A DNA stretch of 15,476 bases from Verrucomicrobiota bacterium (GCA_018969165.1 JAGWYX010000011.1:1-15476), one strand, 5' to 3'. Positions 7,115-14,234 are shown, counted from the first letter of the stretch. The notes: generated from the letters alone by a model not told the origin. Translations and numbers: made by a program.

Positions 7115-8572
7115 ATGGTGTCGTTGGCAAACAAGCGAGTGCTGGTGTTGGGCCTGGGCGCCAGCGGCCAGGCGGCGGCGGAGCTGCTGCTTCGCCGCGG
7201 GGCCCGGGTGGTCGCGATCGACGGCGCGGACACGGGGCCGTTGCGGCAAACGGCGGCGGCGCTCGAGCGGGCGGGGGCGCGCGTGGAACTGGGCGCGGCC
7301 GGGTTGCCGGCCGGGGAGTTCGCCCTGGCGGTATTGAGTCCGGGGGTGCCGTGCGCGGGGCCGTGGGTGGCGGGGTTGCGGGGGCGGGGTGTGCCGGTGA
7401 TCGGCGAGTTGGAATTGGGTTACCAGCAGTCGCTGTGCTTGAACGTGGCGATTACGGGGACCAACGGCAAGACCACCACGACGGAAATGGTGGAGCGGAT
7501 GTTGACTCACGCCGGGCGCAAGACCGTGGCGGCGGGAAATATCGGGTTGCCGCTCTGCGCGGTGGCGGACCGGACGCGAGACCTGGACGTGCTGACCTTG
7601 GAGGTCAGTTCATTCCAGTTGGAGACGATCGAGTATTTTCGGCCGGCGGTGGCGGTGTTGTTGAATGTGACGCCGGATCACCTGGACCGATACGCGGGCC
7701 TGGCCGACTACGGGCGGGCCAAGGGGCGGTTGTTCCTGAACCAGCAGGTATTCGACTGGGCGATTGTGCAGAGCGAGGCGCTGGTTCAGATGCGGGCGTT
7801 GGGGGTGGCGGTCAAGGCCAAGGTGATCACGTTCAGCGCGCGGGACACGCAGGCGGACCTTTACCTGGACCGGGGGCTGATCATCGGTCGGCTGGCGGAG
7901 TGGGCGGGTCCGCTGCTGGATATGGACCACTGCCGGGTGCGAGGGCCGCACAACGCGGAGAACCTGATGGCCGCGCTGGCGGTGGGCCGGGTCCTGCGCG
8001 TCCCGTGGGAGCAGATCGTCGAGGCGCTCAAGGCCTATGCGCCGGCGCCGCATCGGTGCGAGCTGGTGGCGGAGGTGGGCGGGGTAAAGTTCGTGAACGA
8101 TTCCAAGGCGACCAACCTGGACGCGGTGCAACAGGCCCTGGTCAGCCTGCCCGCGGGTCCGGCGCCGGGGCCCAACGTGTGGCTGATTGCCGGCGGCAAG
8201 GATAAGGGTTTCGATTTTCATGACCTGGGACCGCTGTTGGCGCGACGGGTCAAAGGGGCGTTTGTCCTGGGGGAGACCCGGGAGAAGCTGCGGGCGGCAT
8301 GGGGCCTTTTTACGCCTTGCACGCCGGTAGATTCATTGTTAGAAGCAGTCACAAGGGCCGCCCGGAACGCGCTGCCCGGTGATGTAGTTTTGCTTTCGCC
8401 AGCTTGTTCCAGCTTCGATATGTTCCAAAACTACCGGCATCGGGGTGAAGTGTTTCGCGAGGCGGTCCGCCAATGGGCGCGGGCCGGTCAAGAACCCGGT
8501 GCGAGCCGGGGCGCGCCCGATGCCGGCGCGGGGATCCATCCCGCGGCGCCGGCCCGAACGATGTGCCAATGA
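7115..8572 (+). CDS. murD: MurD, UDP-MurNAc-L-Ala:D-glutamate ligase
   Basis: This is a 485-residue cytoplasmic Mur ligase that adds D-Glu as the second stem-peptide residue. The N-terminal Rossmann-like domain opens with RVLVLGLGASG (8-18). The ATPase has ITGTNGKTTTTEM (113-125, K119), EVSSFQLE (163-170), NVTPDHLDRY (184-193) and the carbamylated-lysine context RAKGRLF (K203). The C-terminal domain has NDSKATN (328-334), IAGGKDKG (358-365) and LLSPACSSFDMFQNYRHRG (426-444), which are standard MurD motifs. It is nearly 50 residues longer than the E. coli enzyme (438 residues), about half of this as a Pro/Ala/Gly-rich tail after about residue 455. GC drops to about 54% at 8301-8440 (hand count). 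It follows mraY after 32 bases. Confidence 0.96.
   Translation: MVSLANKRVLVLGLGASGQAAAELLLRRGARVVAIDGADTGPLRQTAAALERAGARVELGAAGLPAGEFALAVLSPGVPCAGPWVAGLRGRGVPVIGELELGYQQSLCLNVAITGTNGKTTTTEMVERMLTHAGRKTVAAGNIGLPLCAVADRTRDLDVLTLEVSSFQLETIEYFRPAVAVLLNVTPDHLDRYAGLADYGRAKGRLFLNQQVFDWAIVQSEALVQMRALGVAVKAKVITFSARDTQADLYLDRGLIIGRLAEWAGPLLDMDHCRVRGPHNAENLMAALAVGRVLRVPWEQIVEALKAYAPAPHRCELVAEVGGVKFVNDSKATNLDAVQQALVSLPAGPAPGPNVWLIAGGKDKGFDFHDLGPLLARRVKGAFVLGETREKLRAAWGLFTPCTPVDSLLEAVTRAARNALPGDVVLLSPACSSFDMFQNYRHRGEVFREAVRQWARAGQEPGASRGAPDAGAGIHPAAPARTMCQ
7357..7389 (+). other. Possible G-quadruplex motif inside murD
   Basis: Five G runs (4, 3, 4, 5 and 4 bases) are separated by loops of 1-4 bases on the coding strand, so the murD mRNA could form a quadruplex of three tetrads. 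In a genome this rich in GGG codons such motifs arise easily by chance, so this is a structural potential only. Confidence 0.35.
8317..8345 (+). promoter_or_regulatory. Weak candidate sigma70-type promoter inside murD
   Basis: TTGCAC at 8317-8322 and TAGAAG at 8340-8345, with a 17-base spacer, lie in the AT-richest patch seen near murD. If active it would transcribe the lysM gene about 300 bases downstream. The match to consensus is modest and the bases also encode conserved murD sequence, so this is only a candidate. Confidence 0.13.
8522..8553 (+). other. GC-rich hairpin at the murD 3' end
   Basis: GCCGGCGC at 8522-8529 pairs perfectly with GCGCCGGC at 8546-8553. After a small internal loop, GGGA pairs with TCCC around a TCCA loop. 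It lies in the codons of the low-complexity MurD tail, just before the gap ahead of lysM. No T tract follows, so a classical intrinsic terminator is not supported. It could pause polymerase or protect an mRNA end. Confidence 0.45.
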
Positions 8573-8628
8573 AATCCGTCGAGGTTGCCACGACCATTGC
8601 AGCGACACCAACCAACAAACGCCAGTAA
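8569..8628 (+). CDS. Possible 19-residue leader ORF before lysM (doubtful)
   Basis: An ATG overlapping the murD stop (ATGA) opens a 19-codon frame ending at TAA 8626-8628, fifteen bases before the lysM ATG. The peptide (MKSVEVATTIAATPTNKRQ) has no recognised feature, and no Shine-Dalgarno is seen. Ribosomes finishing murD could re-initiate here and be carried towards lysM. The frame is short enough to be chance. Confidence 0.1.
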   Translation: MKSVEVATTIAATPTNKRQ

Positions 8629-8643
8629 CCAACGCCAAAGCCA

Positions 8644-9435
8644 ATGAACAATCCGAATCCACTCCTCCCGCAGGGCTCGATTCTCGAGCACCACAAGTCC
8701 CGGGGTAAATCCAACCTCATCATCGCCGTGTTTACGATCCTGGCCATTCACGTGGTCCTGTTCACCGGCTTGCTGATGCAGGGCTGTAAACGGGAGCCGA
8801 CGGCCAACAAGGAAGCGTTGACGACGGCCGAAACCAACCCGCTGCCGTCGATCGACACCAACGTCCCCGCGCCGGTGGTGAGCAACCCGCCGCCGCCGGT
8901 CACCAGCAATGTCGCCGTGGCGCCGCCGCCCGTGGTCGTGCCGCCGCCGCCCGCACCGGCGCCGGAAACCCCGGCCGGCACCAAGGAATACACCGTGGTC
9001 AAAGGGGACACGTTCTACACCATCGCCAAGGCCAACGGCGTTTCGATCAGCGCCATTGCCAAGGCCAACCCCGGCGTGAACTCGCGGCGGTTGAAGGTGG
9101 GCCAGAAGCTGCAAATCCCGGCGGCGGGCGAGACCGCGCATGCGGGGGCGGGCGAGGCGGCGGCGGGCGAGACCGGCATGACCACCTACACCGTCAAATC
9201 GGGTGATACCCTCGGCCGAATCGCCAAACGCCACGGCACCACCGTCAAGGCCATCAAGGCTGCCAACGCCCTGAGAACCGACCGCATTACCGTCGGGCAG
9301 AAGCTCAAGCTGCCTTCGGCCAAGGCTGCCGCCCCGGCGGCCCCCGCCGAGACCGCGCCCGCCGAGGCGGCCCCGACCAATCCGGCGCCGACGGTGCCGG
9401 CGCCAACGAACCCGGCCACGCTTCCCCGCGTGTAA
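8644..9435 (+). CDS. Membrane-anchored protein with two LysM domains
   Basis: This is a 263-residue protein. The N-terminus (MNNPNPLLPQGS) is followed by one hydrophobic segment at about 24-46 ending in LLMQGCKRE. A Pro/Thr/Asn-rich linker runs from about 50 to 112, then come LysM 1 (KEYTVVKGDTFYTIAKANG onward, about 114-159), a Gly/Ala/Glu linker, LysM 2 (TYTVKSGDTLGRIAKRHG onward, about 181-224) and an Ala/Pro-rich tail. LysM domains bind GlcNAc-containing glycans, so a periplasmic peptidoglycan-binding role is inferred. No catalytic domain is present. C48 sits in a poor lipobox (LMQGC), so a plain membrane anchor is as likely as a lipoprotein. ATG 8644 lacks a Shine-Dalgarno. Gly and Ala codons are mostly GGC and GCC, whereas the neighbours favour GGG and GCG. 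It interrupts the usual murD-ftsW adjacency. I recall similar proteins in Verrucomicrobiota; no standard symbol is known to me. Confidence 0.88.
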   Translation: MNNPNPLLPQGSILEHHKSRGKSNLIIAVFTILAIHVVLFTGLLMQGCKREPTANKEALTTAETNPLPSIDTNVPAPVVSNPPPPVTSNVAVAPPPVVVPPPPAPAPETPAGTKEYTVVKGDTFYTIAKANGVSISAIAKANPGVNSRRLKVGQKLQIPAAGETAHAGAGEAAAGETGMTTYTVKSGDTLGRIAKRHGTTVKAIKAANALRTDRITVGQKLKLPSAKAAAPAAPAETAPAEAAPTNPAPTVPAPTNPATLPRV

Positions 9436-9484
9436 CCGCCCGCTCGCGCGTGAATCGGAACCCGAGCCCATTGAGCCCCGGACC

Positions 9485-9516
9485 CAGCCGGGGGGCGCGG
9501 CCGCGCCCCCTGGCTG
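9485..9516 (+). terminator. 32-bp near-perfect palindrome between lysM and ftsW
   Basis: The 16 bases on each side pair with a single G-T mismatch (G-U in RNA), centred on a GCGGCCGC core at 9497-9504. As RNA it would be a very stable hairpin starting about 50 bases after the lysM stop and ending 28 bases before ftsW. No U tract follows, so standard intrinsic termination is not shown. It may be a U-less terminator, an attenuator, an mRNA-stabilising 3' structure, or a binding site for a dimeric protein. Confidence 0.4.
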
Positions 9517-9530
9517 ACGGTCGGATCGCC

Positions 9531-9543
9531 GAGAGGGGGGAGG
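9531..9543 (+). promoter_or_regulatory. Purine-rich ribosome binding region of ftsW
   Basis: GAGAGGGGGGAGG lies immediately before ATG 9545, with GAGAGG about eight bases from the start. It is one of the few strong Shine-Dalgarno-like sites in the window. It fits independent initiation of ftsW after the intergenic palindrome. Confidence 0.6.
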
Positions 9544-9544
9544 G

Positions 9545-10675
9545 ATGAAATACGCCGCGACCATCCTGGTGGGGTGTGTGGGCAGCCTGCTGGCGCTGGG
9601 GATGGTAATGCTTTATAGCGCGAGCATGGGTAAGGACGGCGCGCACTACCTGCTGATGCAACTGGCCTGGGGTGGCCTGGGCCTGGCCGCCTGTGTCGCG
9701 GCGGCGGCGTTGGATTATCGGCACTTGAAGAAAATCTCCGGGCCCCTCCTGGTGTTGAGCCTGGTGTTGTTGGGGTTGGTGCTGGTGCCGGGGGTGGGCA
9801 CGCGGACGCATGGGGCCAGCCGCTGGTTTCGATTTCATGGCCTGCAGTTTCAACCGTCCGAGCTGGCCAAGCTGGCGCTGGTGATCGCGCTGGCCCATTA
9901 CGGGGAACGGCGGCAATGGCAGATGCGGACCTTCTTGGGCGGGGTGGCGCTGCCGGGGCTGATGATCGGCGCGACGCTGGGCTTGATCTTCGAAGAGCCG
10001 GACTGGGGCAGCACGATCCTGCTGGCGACGGTGAGCGTGGCCTTGTTGCTGCTGGCGGGGGCGCGGTGGACGTTCCTGGTCCCGCCGGTGTTGCTGGGGA
10101 CGGCGGGTCTGGGGATTTGCCTGTGGCACAATCCGACGCGGATCGGGCGGGTGATGGCGTTTTTGCATCCGGAACAATACAAGGACGGCGTAGGTTACCA
10201 GGCTTACCAGGCGATGATCGCGCTGGGGTCCGGTGGTTGGACGGGGTTGGGTCTGGGTAATGGCCGGCAGAAGTTGGGCTTTGTTCCGGAGCAGCACACC
10301 GATTTCATCCTGTCGATCATCGGGGAGGAGTTGGGGTTGGTGACGACGCTGGCGGTGGCGGTGGCGTTTGTGGTATTGGTGTTGTGCGGGCTATACCTGG
10401 CGTGGCGGGCGCGCGAGCCCTTCGGATTTCTGCTGGCGGTGGGGGTGACGCTCCTGATCGGGCTGCAGGCCCTGATCAACATCGGGGTGGTGACCAGCGC
10501 CCTGCCGAACAAGGGCTTGCCCTTGCCGTTTATCAGTTACGGGGGGTCCAACCTGGTGGCGATGTTGACCTGCGTGGGCCTGCTGCTGAGCGTGGCCCGG
10601 CGGGCCTCCGAGCCCGAAACGGCGGAGGCGGCCGACGTCGAGGACAACGTCGTGACCGCGGTCCCGGCAGCCTGA
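9545..10675 (+). CDS. ftsW: FtsW, SEDS-family septal peptidoglycan glycosyltransferase
   Basis: This is a 376-residue polytopic membrane protein with about ten hydrophobic segments. It polymerises lipid II into glycan at the septum with FtsI as partner. Signatures are VMLYSAS (21-27), the FQPSELAKL stretch (102-110), GLGLGNGRQKLGFVPEQHTDF (from about 234) and the following IIGEELGLV, and LPNKGLPLPFISYGGSN (from 320). D253 in HTDF corresponds to the aspartate proposed as catalytic in FtsW (E. coli D297). The order FtsW then MurG matches classical clusters. ATG 9545 is supported by the purine-rich site just upstream. The C-terminal tail from about 353 is acidic. The TGA stop shares its A with the murG ATG. 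Confidence 0.96.
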   Translation: MKYAATILVGCVGSLLALGMVMLYSASMGKDGAHYLLMQLAWGGLGLAACVAAAALDYRHLKKISGPLLVLSLVLLGLVLVPGVGTRTHGASRWFRFHGLQFQPSELAKLALVIALAHYGERRQWQMRTFLGGVALPGLMIGATLGLIFEEPDWGSTILLATVSVALLLLAGARWTFLVPPVLLGTAGLGICLWHNPTRIGRVMAFLHPEQYKDGVGYQAYQAMIALGSGGWTGLGLGNGRQKLGFVPEQHTDFILSIIGEELGLVTTLAVAVAFVVLVLCGLYLAWRAREPFGFLLAVGVTLLIGLQALINIGVVTSALPNKGLPLPFISYGGSNLVAMLTCVGLLLSVARRASEPETAEAADVEDNVVTAVPAA

Positions 10676-11874
10676 TGCAGTCCGCCGCGTCAACCCCGCT
10701 GGTGGCCATCGCGGCTGGTGGCACGGGGGGGCATCTCTTTCCCGGTCTGGCGGTGGCGCAGGCCCTGACCGATCGCGGGGCGCGGGTGCTGCTGCTGGTC
10801 TCACCGAAGGAGGTGGATCAACAGGCCGCGCGGACGGCGCCGGGGTTGGAATGGCGGACCTTGCCGGCGGTGGCGTTGCAAAAGGGTCGGGCCGGGGCGT
10901 TCGTCGGGGCGTTGTTCAGTTCGTGGCGGACGGCGAGCAAATGGTTTCGCGCGCGGCGACCGCGGGCGGTCCTGGGGATGGGAGGTTTCACCTGTGTGGC
11001 GACGGTGCTGGCGGCCAAGGGGGTGCGGGCGGCGACGTTCCTGCACGAGGCCAACGCCATCCCGGGACGCGCCATTCGTTGGCTGGCGCCGTGGGTGGAC
11101 GAGGTGTGCGTGAACTTTCCCGCGGCGGCCGACCGGCTGCGGAACCCGTCGGTGCGCCAGGTCGGGATGCCGGTGCGCGCGCAATTCCGGCCGCTGGAGC
11201 CCGAGGCATGCCGGCTGGCCCTTGGCCTGGAGCCGGACCGGCCCGTCCTCCTGGTCATGGGGGGAAGCCAGGGCGCGGCCGGAGTCAACGAACTGATGCT
11301 GCGCGCCCTGCCGCGGCTGGCCGAGCGGGCGCGCGAGCTGCAACTCCTGCACCTCACCGGTGCCGGTGATTTCGAAAAGGTGCGCACGGCCTACTTCGTC
11401 CAGCAGCGCCGGGCGGTGGTGCGGCCGTTTCTGGCGGAAATGGAGCTGGCCCTGGGGGCGGCGACGATCGCGGTCAGCCGGGCGGGGGCGTCTTCCCTGG
11501 CCGAGTTGGCGGCGATGCGGGTGCCCGCCATCCTGATCCCGTATCCGGCGGCGGTGGACAACCACCAACTGTACAACGCGCGGGCGCTGGCCGAGTCGGG
11601 CGCGGCGCGATTGCTGGAGCAGTGGCAAGCGACGCCGGACCTGCTGGCTCGGCTCATCTTCGAGTTGGTGGAAAGGCCGGACGGGCGGGAGGCCATGAGT
11701 TCGGCCCTGGCCCGGTGGCATGACCCGGCGGCGGCGGCGCGCGTTGCGGAACGCGTGCTCGAGCGAATTGACTTGAGCGCTGACAAGGAGGCGTCGCGGG
11801 TGACGAGCGAACCGACGAACAGAACCCCCGGTGACACCCAGCGCAAAGCCCAGACGGAGGAGGCCTGGCGATGA
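10675..11874 (+). CDS. murG: MurG, lipid II-forming GlcNAc transferase
   Basis: This is a 399-residue GT28-type glycosyltransferase that adds GlcNAc from UDP-GlcNAc to lipid I on the inner membrane face, making lipid II for FtsW. The N-terminal domain has the glycine-rich GGTGGHLFPGLAVA (15-28), LGMGGFTCVA (100-109) and HEANAIPGR (124-132). The C-terminal domain has MGGSQGAAGVNEL (195-207), SRAGASSLAEL (268-278) and PYPAAVDNHQLYNA (289-302), the UDP-sugar region with the conserved DNHQ. The start is ATG 10675, overlapping the ftsW stop by one base. The frame stays open upstream to at least 10384, but that stretch lies inside ftsW and the MurG homology begins here. A hydrophilic tail after about residue 365 is longer than in most MurG and also encodes the Shine-Dalgarno of murC. 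Confidence 0.96.
   Translation: MQSAASTPLVAIAAGGTGGHLFPGLAVAQALTDRGARVLLLVSPKEVDQQAARTAPGLEWRTLPAVALQKGRAGAFVGALFSSWRTASKWFRARRPRAVLGMGGFTCVATVLAAKGVRAATFLHEANAIPGRAIRWLAPWVDEVCVNFPAAADRLRNPSVRQVGMPVRAQFRPLEPEACRLALGLEPDRPVLLVMGGSQGAAGVNELMLRALPRLAERARELQLLHLTGAGDFEKVRTAYFVQQRRAVVRPFLAEMELALGAATIAVSRAGASSLAELAAMRVPAILIPYPAAVDNHQLYNARALAESGAARLLEQWQATPDLLARLIFELVERPDGREAMSSALARWHDPAAAARVAERVLERIDLSADKEASRVTSEPTNRTPGDTQRKAQTEEAWR
11856..11863 (+). promoter_or_regulatory. Strong Shine-Dalgarno of murC-murB
   Basis: GGAGGAGG lies seven bases before ATG 11871, inside the last codons of murG. It confirms the murC-murB start and is the best ribosome binding site in the window. With the four-base ATGA overlap it indicates both coupling and strong initiation. 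Confidence 0.8.
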
Positions 11875-14234
11875 ATCCGCCGGGGCGCAATCAGGTCAGG
11901 CAATGGCTGGAGGCGACAGCGGCCGAGGTGCCGGTGCACCTGATTGGCGCCGGCGGTTGCGGTATGAGCGGGCTGGGGCACCTGTTGCTCGATGCGGGTC
12001 GGCAGGTGACCGGTTCGGACCTGGTCGGCGGCGTGGAGTTCGAGCGCCTGCGCGCACGCGGGGCGCGGGTGCAGCTCGGGCACGACGCCGCGCAAATTGA
12101 CCACGCGCGGCCCGGGCTGGTCGCTTACAGCACGGCCATCCAGGTGGACAACCCGGAACTGGTGACTGCCCGGGAGCGGGGGATTCCGTGTGTGCGCCGG
12201 GCGCGGCTGCTGGCGGCGCTGATGGAGGGTCACCGCGGGATATGTGTGGCGGGCATGCATGGCAAGACAACCACGACCGCGCTGCTGGCGTTCGGGCTGG
12301 AGCGGTTGGGCGCGCAGCCGAGCTACGCGATCGGCGCCGACGTGCCGCAGCTTCCCCGGCACGCCCATCAAGGCAAACCGGGCGGATGGTTCGTCGCCGA
12401 GACCGACGAGAGCGACGGGACGCTCCAGGAATTCGCGCCCGAGTTAGCCGTCATCTTGAACGTGGACGAGGAGCATTTGGACCACTTCACCAATCTGGAC
12501 GCCGTGTGCGCCGAGTTTCGGGCGTTTGCGGGCCAGGCGACCGGCGGGATTTTTTATTGCGCGGACGATGCGCAATTGGGGCGGATGTTCCGCGGGCAAG
12601 CGGGGGCGGTCTCCTTTGGTTACGCGGCCGAAGCCGATTACCGGGTGGTGACGGTGCCGGGAGCGCCCGAGGGCCGTTCTCCGGCCGGGGCGGAGTTCGA
12701 GGGGAGCCGGTTTGAAATCCGGCATGGCGTCGCCCGGTTGGGGGAGTTTGCGATTCATCTGATCGGGGGGAAGAACATTTCCAACGCGGCGGGGGTCATC
12801 GCGGTGTTGCACCAACTGGGCTGGGGCGCGGTCGAGATCGCGGAGGCCATCGGGGCGTTTCGCGGCGCGGCGCGGCGGCAGCACGAGCTGTTTGGCAACC
12901 GGCAATACCGGGTGTTCGACGACTATGGGCATCATCCGCGGGAGATCGTGGCGACGCTGGGCGCCATGCGCGGGCTGGGTTGCCGGCGGTTGCTGGTGGC
13001 ATTCCAGCCGCACCGGTTCACGCGCACGCGCCATTTGCTGCCGCAGTTTGCCCGGGCATTCGAGCAAGCGGACCGGCTGTGGTTGACCGAGGTTTATGCG
13101 GCCAGCGAGCCGGCGATCCCCGGCGTGAACGGGGCGGCGCTGGCGGCGGTGGTGGGCGCGGCGCAACCGGCCGTCGAGTTCGTCCCGTCGGTGGATGCCC
13201 TGCCGGCGGCGGTGCGGGCCGGGATGCGACCGGGTGATTTGGTGCTTTTTTTGGGTGCGGGCGACATCACGCGCGCGGCGCACGAGTTGGCGGCGCGACT
13301 GCGCGCGGAGTGTTCGGCGGCCCCGTTGGAGGATCGGCGCTGCCAACTGGCGGGGCGATTGTCGGCGGAGTCAATCGTGCGCGCCAACGAGCCACTGGCC
13401 CGGCGCACGACCTTGCGCGTCGGCGGCCCGGCCGAGCTCTATGTCGAGCCGGCGTCCGAGGCGGATTTGGCGGCGGTATTGCGGTTCAGCCGCGAGCTGC
13501 CATTGCCGGTGTTCTTCCTCGGGCGCGGCTCGAATCTCCTGGTCAAGGACGGCGGGATTCGGGGGATCGTGATTTGCCTGGCGCACCGGGCTTTTTGCCG
13601 GATCGAGGCGGACGGAGAGCGGCTGCGGTGCGGGGCCGGGGCGAAGTTGAAGGCGGTGGCGGTCGAGGCGCGGCGCCAGGGAATAAGCGGGCTGGAGTTC
13701 CTGGAGGGGATTCCGGGCAGCGTGGGTGGGGCCCTGCGGATGAACGCCGGCGCCATGGGCGGGGCGACCTTCGACGTCGTGGAGCGGGTGCGGTTCATGA
13801 ATCTGGCTGGAGCGATTGCCGAGCGCGAGCGGGGCGAGTTGGAGGTGCAGTATCGGCGTTGCCCGCTGTTCCGGGAGCACGTCGCGCTGGGGGCGGTTTT
13901 CAAGGGGACCCCCGCGACCCGCGAAGCCATCGAACAACGGATGGAGGCCTGCAACCGCCAGCGGTGGGAGAGCCAGCCGGCGGCGCCCAGCGCGGGGTGC
14001 ATTTTCAAAAACCCGGCCTCGATCCCGGCCGGCCGCCTGATCGAGGAACTCGGTTTGAAAGGCCAACGGGTGGGCGGGGCGGTGGTTTCGGACGTGCACG
14101 GCAATTTCATCGTCAACGACCGCGATGCGTCGGCCCAGGACATCCTGGGGTTGATCGGTTTGATCCAGGAGCGAGCGCGGAGCGAGCGGGGGATCGAACT
14201 GGAAACGGAAGTGGAAATCGTCGGGGAAGGATGA
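11871..14234 (+). CDS. murC-murB: MurC-MurB fusion: UDP-MurNAc:L-Ala ligase plus UDP-MurNAc dehydrogenase
   Basis: This is one 787-residue frame carrying two enzymes. Residues 1 to about 478 are MurC, which adds L-Ala to UDP-MurNAc: LIGAGGCGMSGL (24-35), P-loop AGMHGKTTTT (127-136, K132), ETDESDG (177-183), NVDEEHLDHF (197-206), DDYGHHPREI (350-359) and FQPHRFTRTR (378-387). From about 490, after a short linker, comes FAD-dependent MurB, which reduces UDP-GlcNAc-enolpyruvate: LRVGGPAELYVEP (515-527), FLGRGSNLLVKDGG (549-562), GIPGSVGGALRMNAGA (613-628), PSAGCIFKNP (706-715) and a terminal LETEVEIVG. The MurB part is of the short (type II) kind. MurB makes the substrate of MurC, and the fusion joins the usual adjacent genes. 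C710 stands where the proton-donating serine is usual, and YRRC (661-664) replaces the usual YRxS. Confidence 0.95.
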   Translation: MNPPGRNQVRQWLEATAAEVPVHLIGAGGCGMSGLGHLLLDAGRQVTGSDLVGGVEFERLRARGARVQLGHDAAQIDHARPGLVAYSTAIQVDNPELVTARERGIPCVRRARLLAALMEGHRGICVAGMHGKTTTTALLAFGLERLGAQPSYAIGADVPQLPRHAHQGKPGGWFVAETDESDGTLQEFAPELAVILNVDEEHLDHFTNLDAVCAEFRAFAGQATGGIFYCADDAQLGRMFRGQAGAVSFGYAAEADYRVVTVPGAPEGRSPAGAEFEGSRFEIRHGVARLGEFAIHLIGGKNISNAAGVIAVLHQLGWGAVEIAEAIGAFRGAARRQHELFGNRQYRVFDDYGHHPREIVATLGAMRGLGCRRLLVAFQPHRFTRTRHLLPQFARAFEQADRLWLTEVYAASEPAIPGVNGAALAAVVGAAQPAVEFVPSVDALPAAVRAGMRPGDLVLFLGAGDITRAAHELAARLRAECSAAPLEDRRCQLAGRLSAESIVRANEPLARRTTLRVGGPAELYVEPASEADLAAVLRFSRELPLPVFFLGRGSNLLVKDGGIRGIVICLAHRAFCRIEADGERLRCGAGAKLKAVAVEARRQGISGLEFLEGIPGSVGGALRMNAGAMGGATFDVVERVRFMNLAGAIAERERGELEVQYRRCPLFREHVALGAVFKGTPATREAIEQRMEACNRQRWESQPAAPSAGCIFKNPASIPAGRLIEELGLKGQRVGGAVVSDVHGNFIVNDRDASAQDILGLIGLIQERARSERGIELETEVEIVGEG

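Noticed and set aside
8781..8790. Confident lipoprotein call from the LMQGC sequence
   Set aside because: The -3 and -2 positions (Met, Gln) do not fit the usual lipobox, and the hydrophobic segment begins late. It was kept as a possibility only.
8644..9435. LysM protein as a cell-wall hydrolase
   Set aside because: No peptidase, amidase or glycosidase motif follows the LysM domains. The C-terminus is only an Ala/Pro-rich tail.
10384..10674. Upstream extension of the murG frame
   Set aside because: The frame stays open inside ftsW, but the translated extension is low-complexity and MurG homology starts right after ATG 10675, which overlaps the ftsW stop in normal fashion.
13310..14230. Upstream extension of the ddl frame, which could suggest a larger fusion
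   Set aside because: The extension is an out-of-frame reading of the conserved MurB domain and resembles no protein. Ddl homology begins only after 14231.
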